Shown here: one piece after another, positions 27,267 through 35,746 of the stretch
Position numbering within the stretch: position 1 is the stretch's first letter
How the letters are laid out: the number at the start of each line of letters is the position of its first letter
Assembly: GCA_017512365.1 (NCBI GenBank)
Contig: JAFWGQ010000034.1
Location: 1 to 64,000, forward strand
Reading direction: 5' to 3'
Length of the DNA: 64,000 nt
From: Mogibacterium sp.
Lineage (GTDB): Bacteria; Bacillota; Clostridia; Peptostreptococcales; Anaerovoracaceae
Notes under the pieces: model-generated
Told to the model about the DNA's origin: nothing
The model's database searches: none
What the model saw: the letters and a program-made list of their open reading frames with translations, nothing else
Made by a program: the position numbers and the translations under genes

Positions 27267-27860
27267 TCACAGTCTTGTCGCCAGGATCTCGTCCACGATC
27301 GGATCCAGCGCCGAGGCATCGACTCCGTTGTAGTTTTCCGCGGCTCTTTCATTGATGAGAGCCGCTGTTTCTTCTCCGTAAATGCGCGCCGCGTCCACGA
27401 GGAACTTGTCGAACTGCGGCCCGTCGAGCCTCCTGAGCGAGCTTCGGTCTATGCGGCCCGGCAGTATATAGCAGGAATTCAGTCCCTGATTGCTGCCGCT
27501 CCTGGCCATCACCTTGTTGAGGTAATCCTCGTTCGAAGGATCTCCGAGTCCCACTCCGCAGACGATGATCTTCTTGCCCTCGAGTCCGAAGTTGTGGTGG
27601 TTCTGCCACATCAGGTTGACGCCCCTTATCTCGGCGTCCTTTATCGGTCCGACCCAGATTATGTTCCTGTAAAGCGATACGTATCCGAGGTTCCTCTTGT
27701 CGAACTGTATGGCGTCGCAGCCGAGCCTGTCGATCAGCCACCTCGTGTACTGCTCGCTGCTGCCGTACTTGCCGCTGCACACGGTTATGGTGTCCGGCCT
27801 GACGTTCTCTTCATTCTCGGCGCGTCTCCTGCCCGCTTCCCTGTTTGGATTCCTTGCCAT
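27267..27860 (-). CDS. Flavodoxin-like domain protein
   Basis: Unknown protein of about 197 residues with a flavodoxin-like fold: a first strand TITVCSGKYGSSEQYTRWL near 24 fits the FMN phosphate loop, and KKIIVCGVGLGDPSNEDYL near 95 a later strand and loop. Such proteins in Bacillota are often annotated as flavodoxin domain or protoporphyrinogen oxidase (HemG)-like. The ATG at 27860 is preferred because GAGGTG lies at the right distance; a GTG lies one codon upstream. Starts 10 bases after the membrane protein gene ends. Confidence 0.75.
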   Translation of the reverse strand: MARNPNREAGRRRAENEENVRPDTITVCSGKYGSSEQYTRWLIDRLGCDAIQFDKRNLGYVSLYRNIIWVGPIKDAEIRGVNLMWQNHHNFGLEGKKIIVCGVGLGDPSNEDYLNKVMARSGSNQGLNSCYILPGRIDRSSLRRLDGPQFDKFLVDAARIYGEETAALINERAAENYNGVDASALDPIVDEILATRL

Positions 27861-27870
27861 CACTCACCTC

Positions 27871-28482
27871 TTACAGATGCTCTTCCGAATACTTGTCGCG
27901 GAGCGTGCCGTCGGCCTTCTTTACCTTTTTCTTATACGGCGCGAGAAGGTCGTCGAGATCGTATCTGTCGAAAGGCACGAGAGCGTAGAACTCGCTGACG
28001 TCCTCTTCCGTCTCGTTCTTTCTCGTCTGTATGTTGAGCTTCGCGTCGCCCTCGATCAGCAGGACGCCCGCCGTATCGTCCCTGTATATTTTTTTGATGT
28101 CCTTATCCTTTATATAGTAGGTGCGGAGGGACATCCCCTTCTGGAACTGATAGTACACCGTGTCGTCGTCGGCCTCGAAGTGAGCCATGTGAAATCCCGC
28201 GAACGGCTGCTCCGACACCTTCTTGCCGCGCTTCGACACGAAGATCGCGAGCAGAGCGGTGACCCAGATCGAGATATGCATGGGCAGCTGGCTCATCGTG
28301 GTAGTGCCGCCCCTGACTCTCGTATACACGTAGATTATGCACAGGAATCCGACGGCCATTACCACCCAGGCGGCGGTCCTGTATCTGGCCGAAGATTCCT
28401 CGGCGGACGACCATGCCTGCTTGTACCTGTTTAGCGTGGTGAGGTCGCCCTGATAGATATCGTTGTCCGGATTGAGTTTCAT
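27871..28482 (-). CDS. Two-helix membrane protein, YcxB-like domain
   Basis: Hypothetical membrane protein of 203 residues. Two transmembrane helices (about 38-56 and 70-84) follow a short cytoplasmic N terminus; the C-terminal half is beta-rich (QFQKGMSLRTYYIKDKDIKKIYRDD near 112) and ends with a basic tail. It looks like a shorter relative of the protein at 26436. Co-transcribed with the downstream flavodoxin-like gene. AGGA lies 5 bases before the ATG. Function unknown. Confidence 0.78.
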   Translation of the reverse strand: MKLNPDNDIYQGDLTTLNRYKQAWSSAEESSARYRTAAWVVMAVGFLCIIYVYTRVRGGTTTMSQLPMHISIWVTALLAIFVSKRGKKVSEQPFAGFHMAHFEADDDTVYYQFQKGMSLRTYYIKDKDIKKIYRDDTAGVLLIEGDAKLNIQTRKNETEEDVSEFYALVPFDRYDLDDLLAPYKKKVKKADGTLRDKYSEEHL

Positions 28483-28637
28483 CCCGGTCCTCCTTATATA
28501 TATGAAGATATGAGTTCAGTGCTTTGAGCGGATCCTCCCGGGCCCGTTCCACGGAATTGTACTATATATCTTTTATAAACGCAAAAGCTCCGGCGATCTG
28601 TTTTTCAGCTGAGACCATACTCCGACATCGGTCGCCC

Positions 28638-28682
28638 TGTCGATACAAATCATTAAAACCGTTTTAACAAATTCTATCGACA
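28638..28682. promoter_or_regulatory. Nested dyad, candidate LysR operator
   Basis: Outer arms TGTCGATA (28638-28645) and TATCGACA (28675-28682) enclose an inner dyad TTAAAACCGTTTTAA (28653-28667). It ends about 41 bases upstream of the -35 box of the TSUP gene, a place where LysR-type regulators bind. The regulator would be the LysR protein encoded two genes on. Confidence 0.6.
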
Positions 28683-28723
28683 ATTTCTTAACACGCACCC
28701 TTCACAGAACCGTCACATATTTA

Positions 28724-28751
28724 TTGACTTTGCTTTTAGAGGTGCTATAAT
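28724..28751 (+). promoter_or_regulatory. Strong promoter of the TSUP gene
   Basis: -35 TTGACT at 28724-28729, 16-base spacer, perfect -10 TATAAT at 28746-28751. Leader of about 85 bases with a 6-bp hairpin, then TGGAGG before the ATG. Confidence 0.8.
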
Positions 28752-28844
28752 CTGGTTATACAAATCGTGGAAGCACTGCGCCCTTTTGGGGCCCGCTCCC
28801 GCAGTAAACTATCTCATTATTACATTATTTATGGAGGTTATATT

Positions 28845-29771
28845 ATGATCGTACTGAAAGCTCTTTCGCTTATTGGTCTTGTCCTCTGCGTAGTGCTCAT
28901 GATCAGAAAGCAGAAGCAGATGGCTGCCAACCCTGACAGAGACCCTGTTACAGGTCTTACTTTCAAGGAGACATGGGACAGAGGCATGCAGCCGAAGAAC
29001 CTTATCGCTACTACAATCATCGGTATCGTAGCTAACTTCTTCGACACACTGGGAATCGGTTCCTTCGCTCCGTCGACAACAGCATTCAAGCTGACAAAGT
29101 CGGTAGACGACGTTAACATCCCGGGTACCCTGAACGTAGGCGACACAGTTCCTGTATGCGTAGAGGCCTTCCTGTTCTTCGGATTCGTAGACATGGATCT
29201 TCTCACACTCGTATCCATGATCGTCGCTTCCATCGCAGGCGCATACCTCGCTGCCGGCGTTGTATCGAAGTTCAACCGTAGGAAAGTAAGATACGCTATG
29301 TTCGTAGCTATGTTCATCCTCGCTACAGTCATGCTCTGCAAGGTTCTCGGCGTTGGCCCGTTCGGTGAGATCGGAACAGCTATGGGACTCAGAGGCATCA
29401 AGCTGATCATCGCTATCGTGGTCAACTTCATCCTCGGCGGACTCATGTCCATCGGCGTTGGTCTCTATGCTCCTTGCATGGCTCTCTGCGTACTGCTCGG
29501 ACTCGACACAGGCTGCGCATTCCCTGCTATGATGGGATCCTGCGCTTACCTGATGGCATTCGGTAATGGTCCTAAGTTCATCGCTGAGGGACGTTATGAC
29601 CCTGTTGCATGCTGGACACAGGCTATCGGCGGAGCTGTCGGTGTATGCCTCGCTTACTTCATCGTTAAGAGCATGGACCTCAGAACTCTTACATTCGTTG
29701 TTGTATGCGTCTGCTACATCACATCGTTCCTCTTCCTGCACGATGCTATCAAGAAGGGCGAGGCATTCTAA
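28845..29771 (+). CDS. TSUP/TauE-SafE family permease
   Basis: Integral membrane transporter of 308 residues with about eight helices. The family hallmarks are two related halves; here ATTIIGIVANFFDTLGIGSF near 45 and NFILGGLMSIGVGLYAPCM near 190 match. TSUP proteins export or import small organic or sulfur anions (sulfite, sulfoacetate, formate and the like); the substrate is not evident. Codon use is strikingly different from most neighbours (rich in GCT, GTA and ACA), as expected of a highly expressed gene. Strong promoter, TGGAGG ribosome site, and a LysR gene downstream after a terminator. Confidence 0.85.
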   Translation: MIVLKALSLIGLVLCVVLMIRKQKQMAANPDRDPVTGLTFKETWDRGMQPKNLIATTIIGIVANFFDTLGIGSFAPSTTAFKLTKSVDDVNIPGTLNVGDTVPVCVEAFLFFGFVDMDLLTLVSMIVASIAGAYLAAGVVSKFNRRKVRYAMFVAMFILATVMLCKVLGVGPFGEIGTAMGLRGIKLIIAIVVNFILGGLMSIGVGLYAPCMALCVLLGLDTGCAFPAMMGSCAYLMAFGNGPKFIAEGRYDPVACWTQAIGGAVGVCLAYFIVKSMDLRTLTFVVVCVCYITSFLFLHDAIKKGEAF

Positions 29772-29812
29772 GAACCTCTCCTTTGCGAAATGCAGGACGA
29801 ACACTGAAAAAG

Positions 29813-29853
29813 AAAATACCGGTGGGACATATGCCTCACCGGTATTCTTTTTT
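29813..29853 (+). terminator. Terminator between the TSUP and LysR genes
   Basis: Stem AATACCGGTG (29815-29824) / CACCGGTATT (29837-29846), then CTTTTTT. Only 26 bases remain before the LysR start, so the regulator is probably expressed by partial read-through. Confidence 0.9.
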
Positions 29854-29879
29854 GAAAAGCATGAGACTGTGAGGACAAA

Positions 29880-30770
29880 ATGGATATACTCAAATGCAAA
29901 GCCTTTGTGACATCCGTGGACGAAGGCAGCTTTACCGCCGCAGGCCGTATAATGGGATATACGCCGTCAGGCATCAGCCAGCTGGTGTCCGCGATGGAAT
30001 CCGAATTCGGATTCGCTCTGCTGGTAAGAAAAAGCAACGGCGTGGTCCCGACCAAGCAGGGCGAATACATCTACCCTCTCGTGCAGGAATACATAGACAA
30101 GGAAGCGGCTATATACGAGGCCGCGACCGAGCTCTCGGGCATGTACAAGGGAAATGTAATGATAGCGACCTATGCGAGCATAGCGGCCCACAGGCTGCCT
30201 GCCATCATAAGGGAGTTCACCGATCTGCATCCTTCGATCAATATCCAGATCGAAGAGACCACAAAGAACCGCATAGAAAAGCTTGTGGCATCCGGCAAGG
30301 CCGATCTCTCGTTCTGCTCGAGACTGCCTAACCAGTCATATGAGTGGATACCTTTCGATACCGACGAGATGGTGGCCATACTTCCAAAGGATCACCCAGA
30401 TGCCCGTCTGGAGAGATACCCTATAAAGAACTGCCGCAAGGAAGACATAATCATGCCGAGTGAAGGCGATGACGCCGATGTGAGAGAGCTTCTCAAAAAG
30501 CACGGGATCGTGCCGAACATAAGGCTCACTACACTCGAGAACTATACCGCCATCAACATGGTGGCCAAGGGTCTGGGCATCGGCATCATGAACAAGGGCA
30601 TCACGATAGGATGGGACACTGACACGGCGATACTGCCGCTCGATCCTCCGAGCTCGATAGAACTCGGCATAAGCCTGCCGTCGCTCGATACGGCCGCTCC
30701 GGCTGTGAAGGAGTTCGTCTGCTTCGCGGCTGAAAAGCTGGGGGCAAAGATCGAAGACCGCAGCGCGTAA
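29880..30770 (+). CDS. LysR-family transcriptional regulator
   Basis: DNA-binding regulator of 296 residues: N-terminal winged helix (about 1-60; FVTSVDEGSFTAAGRIMGYTPSGISQLVSAME) and a C-terminal periplasmic-binding-like effector domain (about 90-290). GAGG precedes the ATG. It lies downstream of the TSUP permease on the same strand, separated by a terminator, and likely controls that gene through the nested dyad upstream. Effector unknown. Confidence 0.93.
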   Translation: MDILKCKAFVTSVDEGSFTAAGRIMGYTPSGISQLVSAMESEFGFALLVRKSNGVVPTKQGEYIYPLVQEYIDKEAAIYEAATELSGMYKGNVMIATYASIAAHRLPAIIREFTDLHPSINIQIEETTKNRIEKLVASGKADLSFCSRLPNQSYEWIPFDTDEMVAILPKDHPDARLERYPIKNCRKEDIIMPSEGDDADVRELLKKHGIVPNIRLTTLENYTAINMVAKGLGIGIMNKGITIGWDTDTAILPLDPPSSIELGISLPSLDTAAPAVKEFVCFAAEKLGAKIEDRSA

Positions 30771-30787
30771 AAGAAATGACATTTTAA

Positions 30788-30820
30788 ACGGGCTTCCCAC
30801 ACGGGAGGCCCGTATTTTTA
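30788..30820 (+). terminator. Terminator after the LysR gene
   Basis: Stem ACGGGCTTCCC / GGGAGGCCCGT with one T:G pair and a 4-base loop, then ATTTTTA. Lies between convergent genes. Confidence 0.88.
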
Positions 30821-30841
30821 TCCCATCTGTATCGGCTCTGC

Positions 30842-31807
30842 CTACATGCTGAGTATATCGACTCCTTTGTAGAGGTCGAGATCGACTGTCCTTGTTGACT
30901 CGAGAGCCTCCGCGATGTCCATATCGAAGATCTCGCCGTTTCTGATTCCAATCGCCCTGTTCCTGACTCCCTGCTTTATCAGGTCGATCGCTCTCGCACC
31001 CGACATGGTCGCGAGCATCCTGTCGCGGAAAGTAGGCGAACCTCCGCGCTGCAGATACGACAGGACCACGAGCTTGACATCCCTGCCCGTGCGTTCCGAA
31101 ATGATCTTTACGAGCTCCTTCGAGTCGACAGGAACGCCCTCCGCTTTGATGATTATGTCGTGGAGCTTACCCTCTCTGACGCCGGAAATGACCTTTTCGC
31201 ATACAGCGTCGAGGTCGTTGTCGAGCTCAGGCAGCAGCACAGACTCGGCTCCTCCGGTGATGCCCGCGTAAAGGGCTATATCCCCGCAGCGGCGTCCCAT
31301 CACTTCAATTATGGTCGTCCTCTCGTGAGCGGAGCTCGTATCCCTGATGCGCGTGATACCTTCGAGCACAGTATTTATGGCGGTATCGAAGCCGATCGTC
31401 TCGTCCGTATACGCCAGATCGTTATCTATCGTCCCCGGAAGTCCGATGACATTGACGCCGAAGTTCTGCGAAAACTCCTTTGCTCCGGTGAGAGTGCCGT
31501 CGCCGCCTATGACGATGAGGTTCTCGATCATAAGATCTTTGAGCACGTTGTACGCCTTCTCCATTCCCTCCCTGGTCCTGAAGTGCTCGCTCCTGGCCGT
31601 CTTGAGGATGGTCCCTCCGCGCTGCAGTATATCGCCGACAGACCTTCTGTAAAGCCTCTCGACCTCGCCGTCGATGAGGCCCTCATATCCGCGCTTTATC
31701 CCGTACACTTCCATATCGTGATATATGCCGTATCTCGTGATAGATCTCACTGCCGCATTCATTCCCGGCGCGTCGCCGCCGCTTGTAAGTACACCGATCC
31801 TCTTCAT
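30842..31807 (-). CDS. pfkA: ATP-dependent 6-phosphofructokinase
   Basis: Glycolytic enzyme that phosphorylates fructose 6-phosphate. 321 residues, the bacterial PfkA length. Motifs: TSGGDAPGMNAAVR at 8-21, GGDGTLTGA near 100 (the glycine typical of ATP rather than pyrophosphate use), PGTIDNDLAYTDETIGFDTA near 122 with the catalytic Asp in TIDND, and MGRRCGD near 168. Downstream of a lipoprotein gene by 40 bases, possibly co-transcribed. No pyk gene is adjacent, unlike in many Bacillota. Confidence 0.97.
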   Translation of the reverse strand: MKRIGVLTSGGDAPGMNAAVRSITRYGIYHDMEVYGIKRGYEGLIDGEVERLYRRSVGDILQRGGTILKTARSEHFRTREGMEKAYNVLKDLMIENLIVIGGDGTLTGAKEFSQNFGVNVIGLPGTIDNDLAYTDETIGFDTAINTVLEGITRIRDTSSAHERTTIIEVMGRRCGDIALYAGITGGAESVLLPELDNDLDAVCEKVISGVREGKLHDIIIKAEGVPVDSKELVKIISERTGRDVKLVVLSYLQRGGSPTFRDRMLATMSGARAIDLIKQGVRNRAIGIRNGEIFDMDIAEALESTRTVDLDLYKGVDILSM

Positions 31808-31847
31808 CTTCTTTTTCGTTTCCTTTCCTGTTCGTATATTTAAGACT

Positions 31848-32375
31848 CTATTCTTCTGCGCCCATCTGATCCTGCAGTTCCTTTACCATGGTCCAGATGC
31901 TTCCGGCACTGGTCACCTCATAGTTCTGAGGCCCCCATACAAGATACTGCGCGCTCTCGAAGCGCCAGCCGACGTCCGTGCCGTCCTGCAGTCTGAAGAC
32001 AATGTAGTGGTAGCTGTCTGTGACGCCCATGTCAGACTCTCCGCCTATGGTCATCTGCGAAAGCCTGTTGTAAGCCTCCGTGATCTGATCGGGGTCCGTC
32101 ATCAGGACCTCCGGTCTTGCGCCCATCTCATCGTACATCGCCCGGCATTCGGAAGGGATATTCCCCTCCTCCATGTCCTTCATCAGCTTTGCCGCGCCTT
32201 CGTCATCCTGGAAATACAGTATGGAATCGGACGGTATGTCTCCGCTCAGCTCCGTTCCGCCTCCCGGTGCAGGAGAAGGTCCGGGCGCCGGCGCAGGCTC
32301 CTGCTTCACGGCGCAGGATGCCATGATGGCAGCGCAGAGCGTCAGTACGAGGATCCCTTTCAGTTTCAGCTTCAT
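31848..32375 (-). CDS. Lipoprotein of unknown function
   Basis: Secreted lipoprotein of about 175 residues. A signal peptide (MKLKLKGILVLTLCAAIMASC) ends in a lipobox with Cys at residue 21; a proline-rich linker (PAPAPGPSPAPGGG) follows, then a folded domain of about 140 residues with no recognised family. Start 32375 is set by AAGGAGG. The leader contains a perfect 12-base inverted repeat that touches the ribosome site. It lies between the HD-GYP gene and pfkA. Confidence 0.8.
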   Translation of the reverse strand: MKLKLKGILVLTLCAAIMASCAVKQEPAPAPGPSPAPGGGTELSGDIPSDSILYFQDDEGAAKLMKDMEEGNIPSECRAMYDEMGARPEVLMTDPDQITEAYNRLSQMTIGGESDMGVTDSYHYIVFRLQDGTDVGWRFESAQYLVWGPQNYEVTSAGSIWTMVKELQDQMGAEE

Positions 32376-32388
32376 TTTTGCGTCCTCC

Positions 32389-32429
32389 TTACAGAAGGCT
32401 TTCTCATATTCTATCACAGCCTTCTGTAA
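32389..32429 (-). promoter_or_regulatory. 12-bp inverted repeat at the lipoprotein ribosome site
   Basis: Perfect arms TTACAGAAGGCT and AGCCTTCTGTAA with a 17-base loop. In the minus-strand transcript the downstream arm runs into the AAGGAGG of the lipoprotein gene. Either an operator dyad (a TAGAAT -10-like box lies in the loop) or an RNA hairpin that tunes translation. Confidence 0.55.
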
Positions 32430-32475
32430 TATAAGAGGATGAAATCTGAAGAAGTGTTGCGTTTCTTTTCTTCTG

Positions 32476-34191
32476 TCATTCTCTTTCAGTGGAGTAATAC
32501 GCCTCGAGTTCCGGACGCGCAGCCTCATATGCGGCCTTCAGAGCAGGATCGAACTGTGAGCCCATGCCCTCAAGGATGATGCCGTCGGCCTTTTCAAAGG
32601 AGAATTCCTCCTTGTATACTCTTTTGCTCACGAGGGCGTCGTAGACATCCGCTATCGCCATGATCCTGGCCTCCGGCGGTATCTCCCGGCCCTTCAGCCC
32701 TTCCGGATACCCGGATCCGTCCCAGCGCTCGTGGTGGTAGTGCGCGACGTTCTCGGCAAGCAGGTGGAACTCGTAGTCGTCCGTGGACTTAAGTATCTCG
32801 TGCACGATGCGCGCTCCCTCGGCGGCGTGGGTCTTCATGATCCCGAATTCCTCAGGCGTGAATCGGCCCGGCTTTCGCAGCACCGCGTCATCGACCGCTA
32901 TCTTGCCGAGGTCATGCATAGGAGCGGCCTTTATGAGGTCTTTGCAGAACTTCGGCGTGAGCCTGTAGCCGTCCGGAGCCTCCGGAAGCTTCTTCATGGC
33001 ATCGATAAGTATGCGTACTCCGACGCTCGTCCTCCTTATGTGGCCGCCTGTGGAATTGTCGCGGCTCTCGACCATGGTCGCCATGCTCAGGATGAGGTTG
33101 TCGTGCATCTCGATTATGTGAGCGGTCTTCTCTGCCACCTGGTTCTCGAGGTCGTTGTTGTATTCGTTTATGAGATTGATGTACGCGCGGTCAAGGGTAT
33201 CGTCGGTGATGATCAGCTGGTAGCCCACCTCGCGTTTCCGGCCCTGCAGGTACTGCACGGTGAAAAGGTATATCCTGCTGCCTTTTTCGTAGAAATGCCT
33301 GCTGCCTTCCGAATCCGACGGATCGGCGTCGAAGCTGTCGAGCCACGGCGAGAACATCCTGTCCAGTGTTTCGCTCCTCGAAAGCGGAAGATCCACTGTA
33401 AGATCGTTCAGATCAGGTAGTATCTCCTTTGCCGTATCGTCGCTGCCGAGGTAATTCCTGTCAAGGTCAAAGGATATGAAGCCCGTGCTGTTTGAGCCTG
33501 CGATCGATTCCATCGCAGTCTCGCTCACATCATACAGGCTTATGCGGTAGACTATCGCCAGATAGCACAGCTGGGCGAATACATAACCCGCCGGCACTAT
33601 CTCTCTGGGCGGATCCATCCACTTTCCCGCAAGATAGCATCCCACGCAGACCGCAGCCGGAAGAAAGAGCATCAGGATTATCTTCCGGCTCACCTGGTTT
33701 TTTCGGATGAAGGCGTAGATCAGGGCGCCCAGACTCAGCGCGAAATAGCCGATCACCAGCATGTAGAACACGCTGTGCATCATGCCGTATTCCTTCACAA
33801 GAGTGTATGCGCCTCCGGCCTGCTCAAAGCGATACGATCTGTAGAACAGATCATTTTTACCGATGGTGATGACCGACAGGTATACCACGGAGCTGATGGT
33901 CATGAACATCGTCCGCAGCCACTTCCCGAGTCTGATCCCGCACAGGCTGAACACAGCCAGCATTATGATCAGGTGCAGATAGCAGCCTCCGATATATACG
34001 ATCTTGTACGCGTTGACCGCCGCTTCCGCGGTGCGGGCTTCCGACAGCATCAGATACCCGGCATTGATTATCGGCACGAGGGCGAAGATCAGCGTCAGGT
34101 GGACGTCGTAGTTCTTTCGCCAGTTGAACATGTACAGCCCGCTCAACAGAAGGGCCGCAAGAAAACATATAAGATAAAACAGTTCAGACAT
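32476..34191 (-). CDS. Membrane HD-GYP domain protein, c-di-GMP phosphodiesterase
   Basis: 571 residues. The first 220 contain about seven helices (histidine-kinase-type 7TM N-terminal region), then a PAS-like linker (about 225-330), a short helical connector, and an HD-GYP domain (about 350-560). Catalytic motifs are intact: HDLGK near 427 and HHERWDGSGYPEGLKGREIP near 494. HD-GYP enzymes degrade cyclic di-GMP. It is last in the PadR-DUF1700-DUF4097 operon (12 bases after DUF4097, AGGGG ribosome site), which ties c-di-GMP turnover to that envelope-stress-like unit. Confidence 0.93.
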   Translation of the reverse strand: MSELFYLICFLAALLLSGLYMFNWRKNYDVHLTLIFALVPIINAGYLMLSEARTAEAAVNAYKIVYIGGCYLHLIIMLAVFSLCGIRLGKWLRTMFMTISSVVYLSVITIGKNDLFYRSYRFEQAGGAYTLVKEYGMMHSVFYMLVIGYFALSLGALIYAFIRKNQVSRKIILMLFLPAAVCVGCYLAGKWMDPPREIVPAGYVFAQLCYLAIVYRISLYDVSETAMESIAGSNSTGFISFDLDRNYLGSDDTAKEILPDLNDLTVDLPLSRSETLDRMFSPWLDSFDADPSDSEGSRHFYEKGSRIYLFTVQYLQGRKREVGYQLIITDDTLDRAYINLINEYNNDLENQVAEKTAHIIEMHDNLILSMATMVESRDNSTGGHIRRTSVGVRILIDAMKKLPEAPDGYRLTPKFCKDLIKAAPMHDLGKIAVDDAVLRKPGRFTPEEFGIMKTHAAEGARIVHEILKSTDDYEFHLLAENVAHYHHERWDGSGYPEGLKGREIPPEARIMAIADVYDALVSKRVYKEEFSFEKADGIILEGMGSQFDPALKAAYEAARPELEAYYSTERE

Positions 34192-34203
34192 AATACCCCT
34201 ATT

Positions 34204-35037
34204 TTATGCTGTCAGTTCACCGATTTCAATGTCTCCGGCGTCTGTCCTGACTTTGATCACATCAGAGCCGCCCTGCTGTCTGAAATCGTTTCCGTCGATC
34301 TCGTCTTCGCCGACCTGTATATCGCCGGCATCCGCATGGAGTTCCATCGTATATCCCCTGATGCCCGTGAACGCCTCGATCTCCACAGAGCCCGCGTCGG
34401 CATGCACGTCAGTGACGCCCTTCAACACGCCTGCTACCTCTACGTCTCCCGCATCGGCCTCGATCCTGAGTCCTCCGCTCGTGATGTCCCTGAGGCCGAC
34501 ATCCCCGGCATTCATGTCGATATCCGCGGTCCTGAAGCTCACGCCCTTCATTTCCAGGTCGCAGGCACCGGAGTTCACGCTCACTGATTCCAGCTCCCTG
34601 CTGCCGCAGAACACGATGACCGTCGGCTCGAAGACATTGCTGAAACGGACCTCGTTGTCAGGCTCCGCGTCTATGATGAGTCTGCCTTCTTCGGTCTTCA
34701 CCGAAGGCGCCGTCCTGTTCTTGTCGTATACAACGACCACTTTGCCGTCCAGCGGCTCCACTCCTCCGATGTCTTTGTCATCCAGGATCCCGCTGTAGTA
34801 CTTGCTGCTGACGATCACGATATCCGCATCGCCCCTTGCCTCGATCGAACTGAACTCGTAGTCTCCTTCGATCATCCCGGTCTCTGCAGGTCCGTTGTCC
34901 GGCAGTCTGCCGTTTACGATATCCCTGATCCCGGCGGCTCCGCCGGCTGCGCAGCCGCCTATCGTCAGCACAAGGCCGAGTGTGAACACCACCGCGCACG
35001 TCACGAAGAATTTTGCAGTCTTACTCATGTTCTTCAT
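34204..35037 (-). CDS. DUF4097 beta-repeat lipoprotein
   Basis: 277 residues. The N-terminal hydrophobic segment (about 8-29) ends in TIGGC, so it may be a lipoprotein. The rest is a right-handed beta-helix-like DUF4097 domain with repeated units such as VNSGACDLEMKGVSF, MNAGDVGLRDIT, EADAGDVEVAGV, ADAGSVEIEAF, ADAGDIQVGED and TDAGDIEIGEL. Starts directly after the DUF1700 gene, GGAG 8 bases upstream. Such proteins usually accompany PadR/DUF1700 pairs; their role is unknown. Confidence 0.9.
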   Translation of the reverse strand: MKNMSKTAKFFVTCAVVFTLGLVLTIGGCAAGGAAGIRDIVNGRLPDNGPAETGMIEGDYEFSSIEARGDADIVIVSSKYYSGILDDKDIGGVEPLDGKVVVVYDKNRTAPSVKTEEGRLIIDAEPDNEVRFSNVFEPTVIVFCGSRELESVSVNSGACDLEMKGVSFRTADIDMNAGDVGLRDITSGGLRIEADAGDVEVAGVLKGVTDVHADAGSVEIEAFTGIRGYTMELHADAGDIQVGEDEIDGNDFRQQGGSDVIKVRTDAGDIEIGELTA

Positions 35038-35038
35038 G

Positions 35039-35746
35039 TCACTCCACCTCCACTTCTATCTCATCCGCCGCAAGCTCTCCAGATCCGCCGTTCCCCGGGG
35101 CATCATCCGCAGCAATGTCCGCTGGCGTTCCTCCGCCTGCAGCGCCGGCAATCCCGGACGCCCTCTTCTCTTCGTTTTTCTTTCCGGAGCTTTTCGCAAC
35201 GGACCTTATTATCTCTCTGATTCCGAGGAAGGCTCCGAAGACCGCTGCAGCCGAGGCCGACGCCAGCATGAGTCCGATACCTACCGTCATGAAGCCCCCT
35301 GCCGCAGAGTCCGCAAACGCCGCGATCCCTGCCGCCACAGCCGCTATGCCGGCGATGAGGCACGCGATTATGACGAACAGCACACAGAGTATCATCATGA
35401 ACACGCATATGACGACCGGTATGGCGATCGGCGCCGAACATATCCCTATGAGTATCCACCAGACCGCGGACAGCTTTTTCTTTGTCCCCGGCTTTTCTCC
35501 TCCGGCCGCATCGTCTGCGTCGAGGATCCTGGCCGCGTAGTCGGCCTTTATCTGCGCCGCTATCCTTTTCGGGCTGCCGAATTCCGCCGCCAGGCGCTCC
35601 TCCTCGGCGGCTCTGGCCTCTTCATCAAGACCGTCAGTGGCTTCGTCAAAGCACTCCTCGAAATACTGTGTCGCATCTACTATCTCTTCAGGCGGCAATT
35701 TTGCGAGTTCATCTCTCAAAGCCAGTATGAATTCCTGTCTATTCAT
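35039..35746 (-). CDS. DUF1700 family membrane protein (HAAS domain)
   Basis: About 235 residues. N-terminal HAAS/DUF1700 helical domain (about 1-70: MNRQEFILALRDELAKLPPEEI, then GSPKRIAAQI), followed by about four hydrophobic helices between 95 and 180 and a charged, alanine/glycine-rich tail. It overlaps the end of the PadR gene by 8 bases, and DUF4097 follows. Typical partner of PadR regulators in Bacillota, probably sensing or altering the membrane state. Confidence 0.9.
   Translation of the reverse strand: MNRQEFILALRDELAKLPPEEIVDATQYFEECFDEATDGLDEEARAAEEERLAAEFGSPKRIAAQIKADYAARILDADDAAGGEKPGTKKKLSAVWWILIGICSAPIAIPVVICVFMMILCVLFVIIACLIAGIAAVAAGIAAFADSAAGGFMTVGIGLMLASASAAAVFGAFLGIREIIRSVAKSSGKKNEEKRASGIAGAAGGGTPADIAADDAPGNGGSGELAADEIEVEVE

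Larger units (their letters stand above)
28483..28844. other. 362-base divergent intergenic region with regulatory elements
   Basis: No gene is seen. It contains a large nested dyad (28638-28682), a consensus promoter (28724-28751) and a leader hairpin with arms ACTGCG (28775-28780) and CGCAGT (28800-28805) on the side of the TSUP permease gene. Confidence 0.75.

Noticed and set aside
28809-29804. 331-codon minus-strand frame opposite the TSUP gene
   Set aside because: Shadow of the biased codons of the TSUP gene; composition is Ser/Glu/Cys-rich with no motif and no ribosome site.
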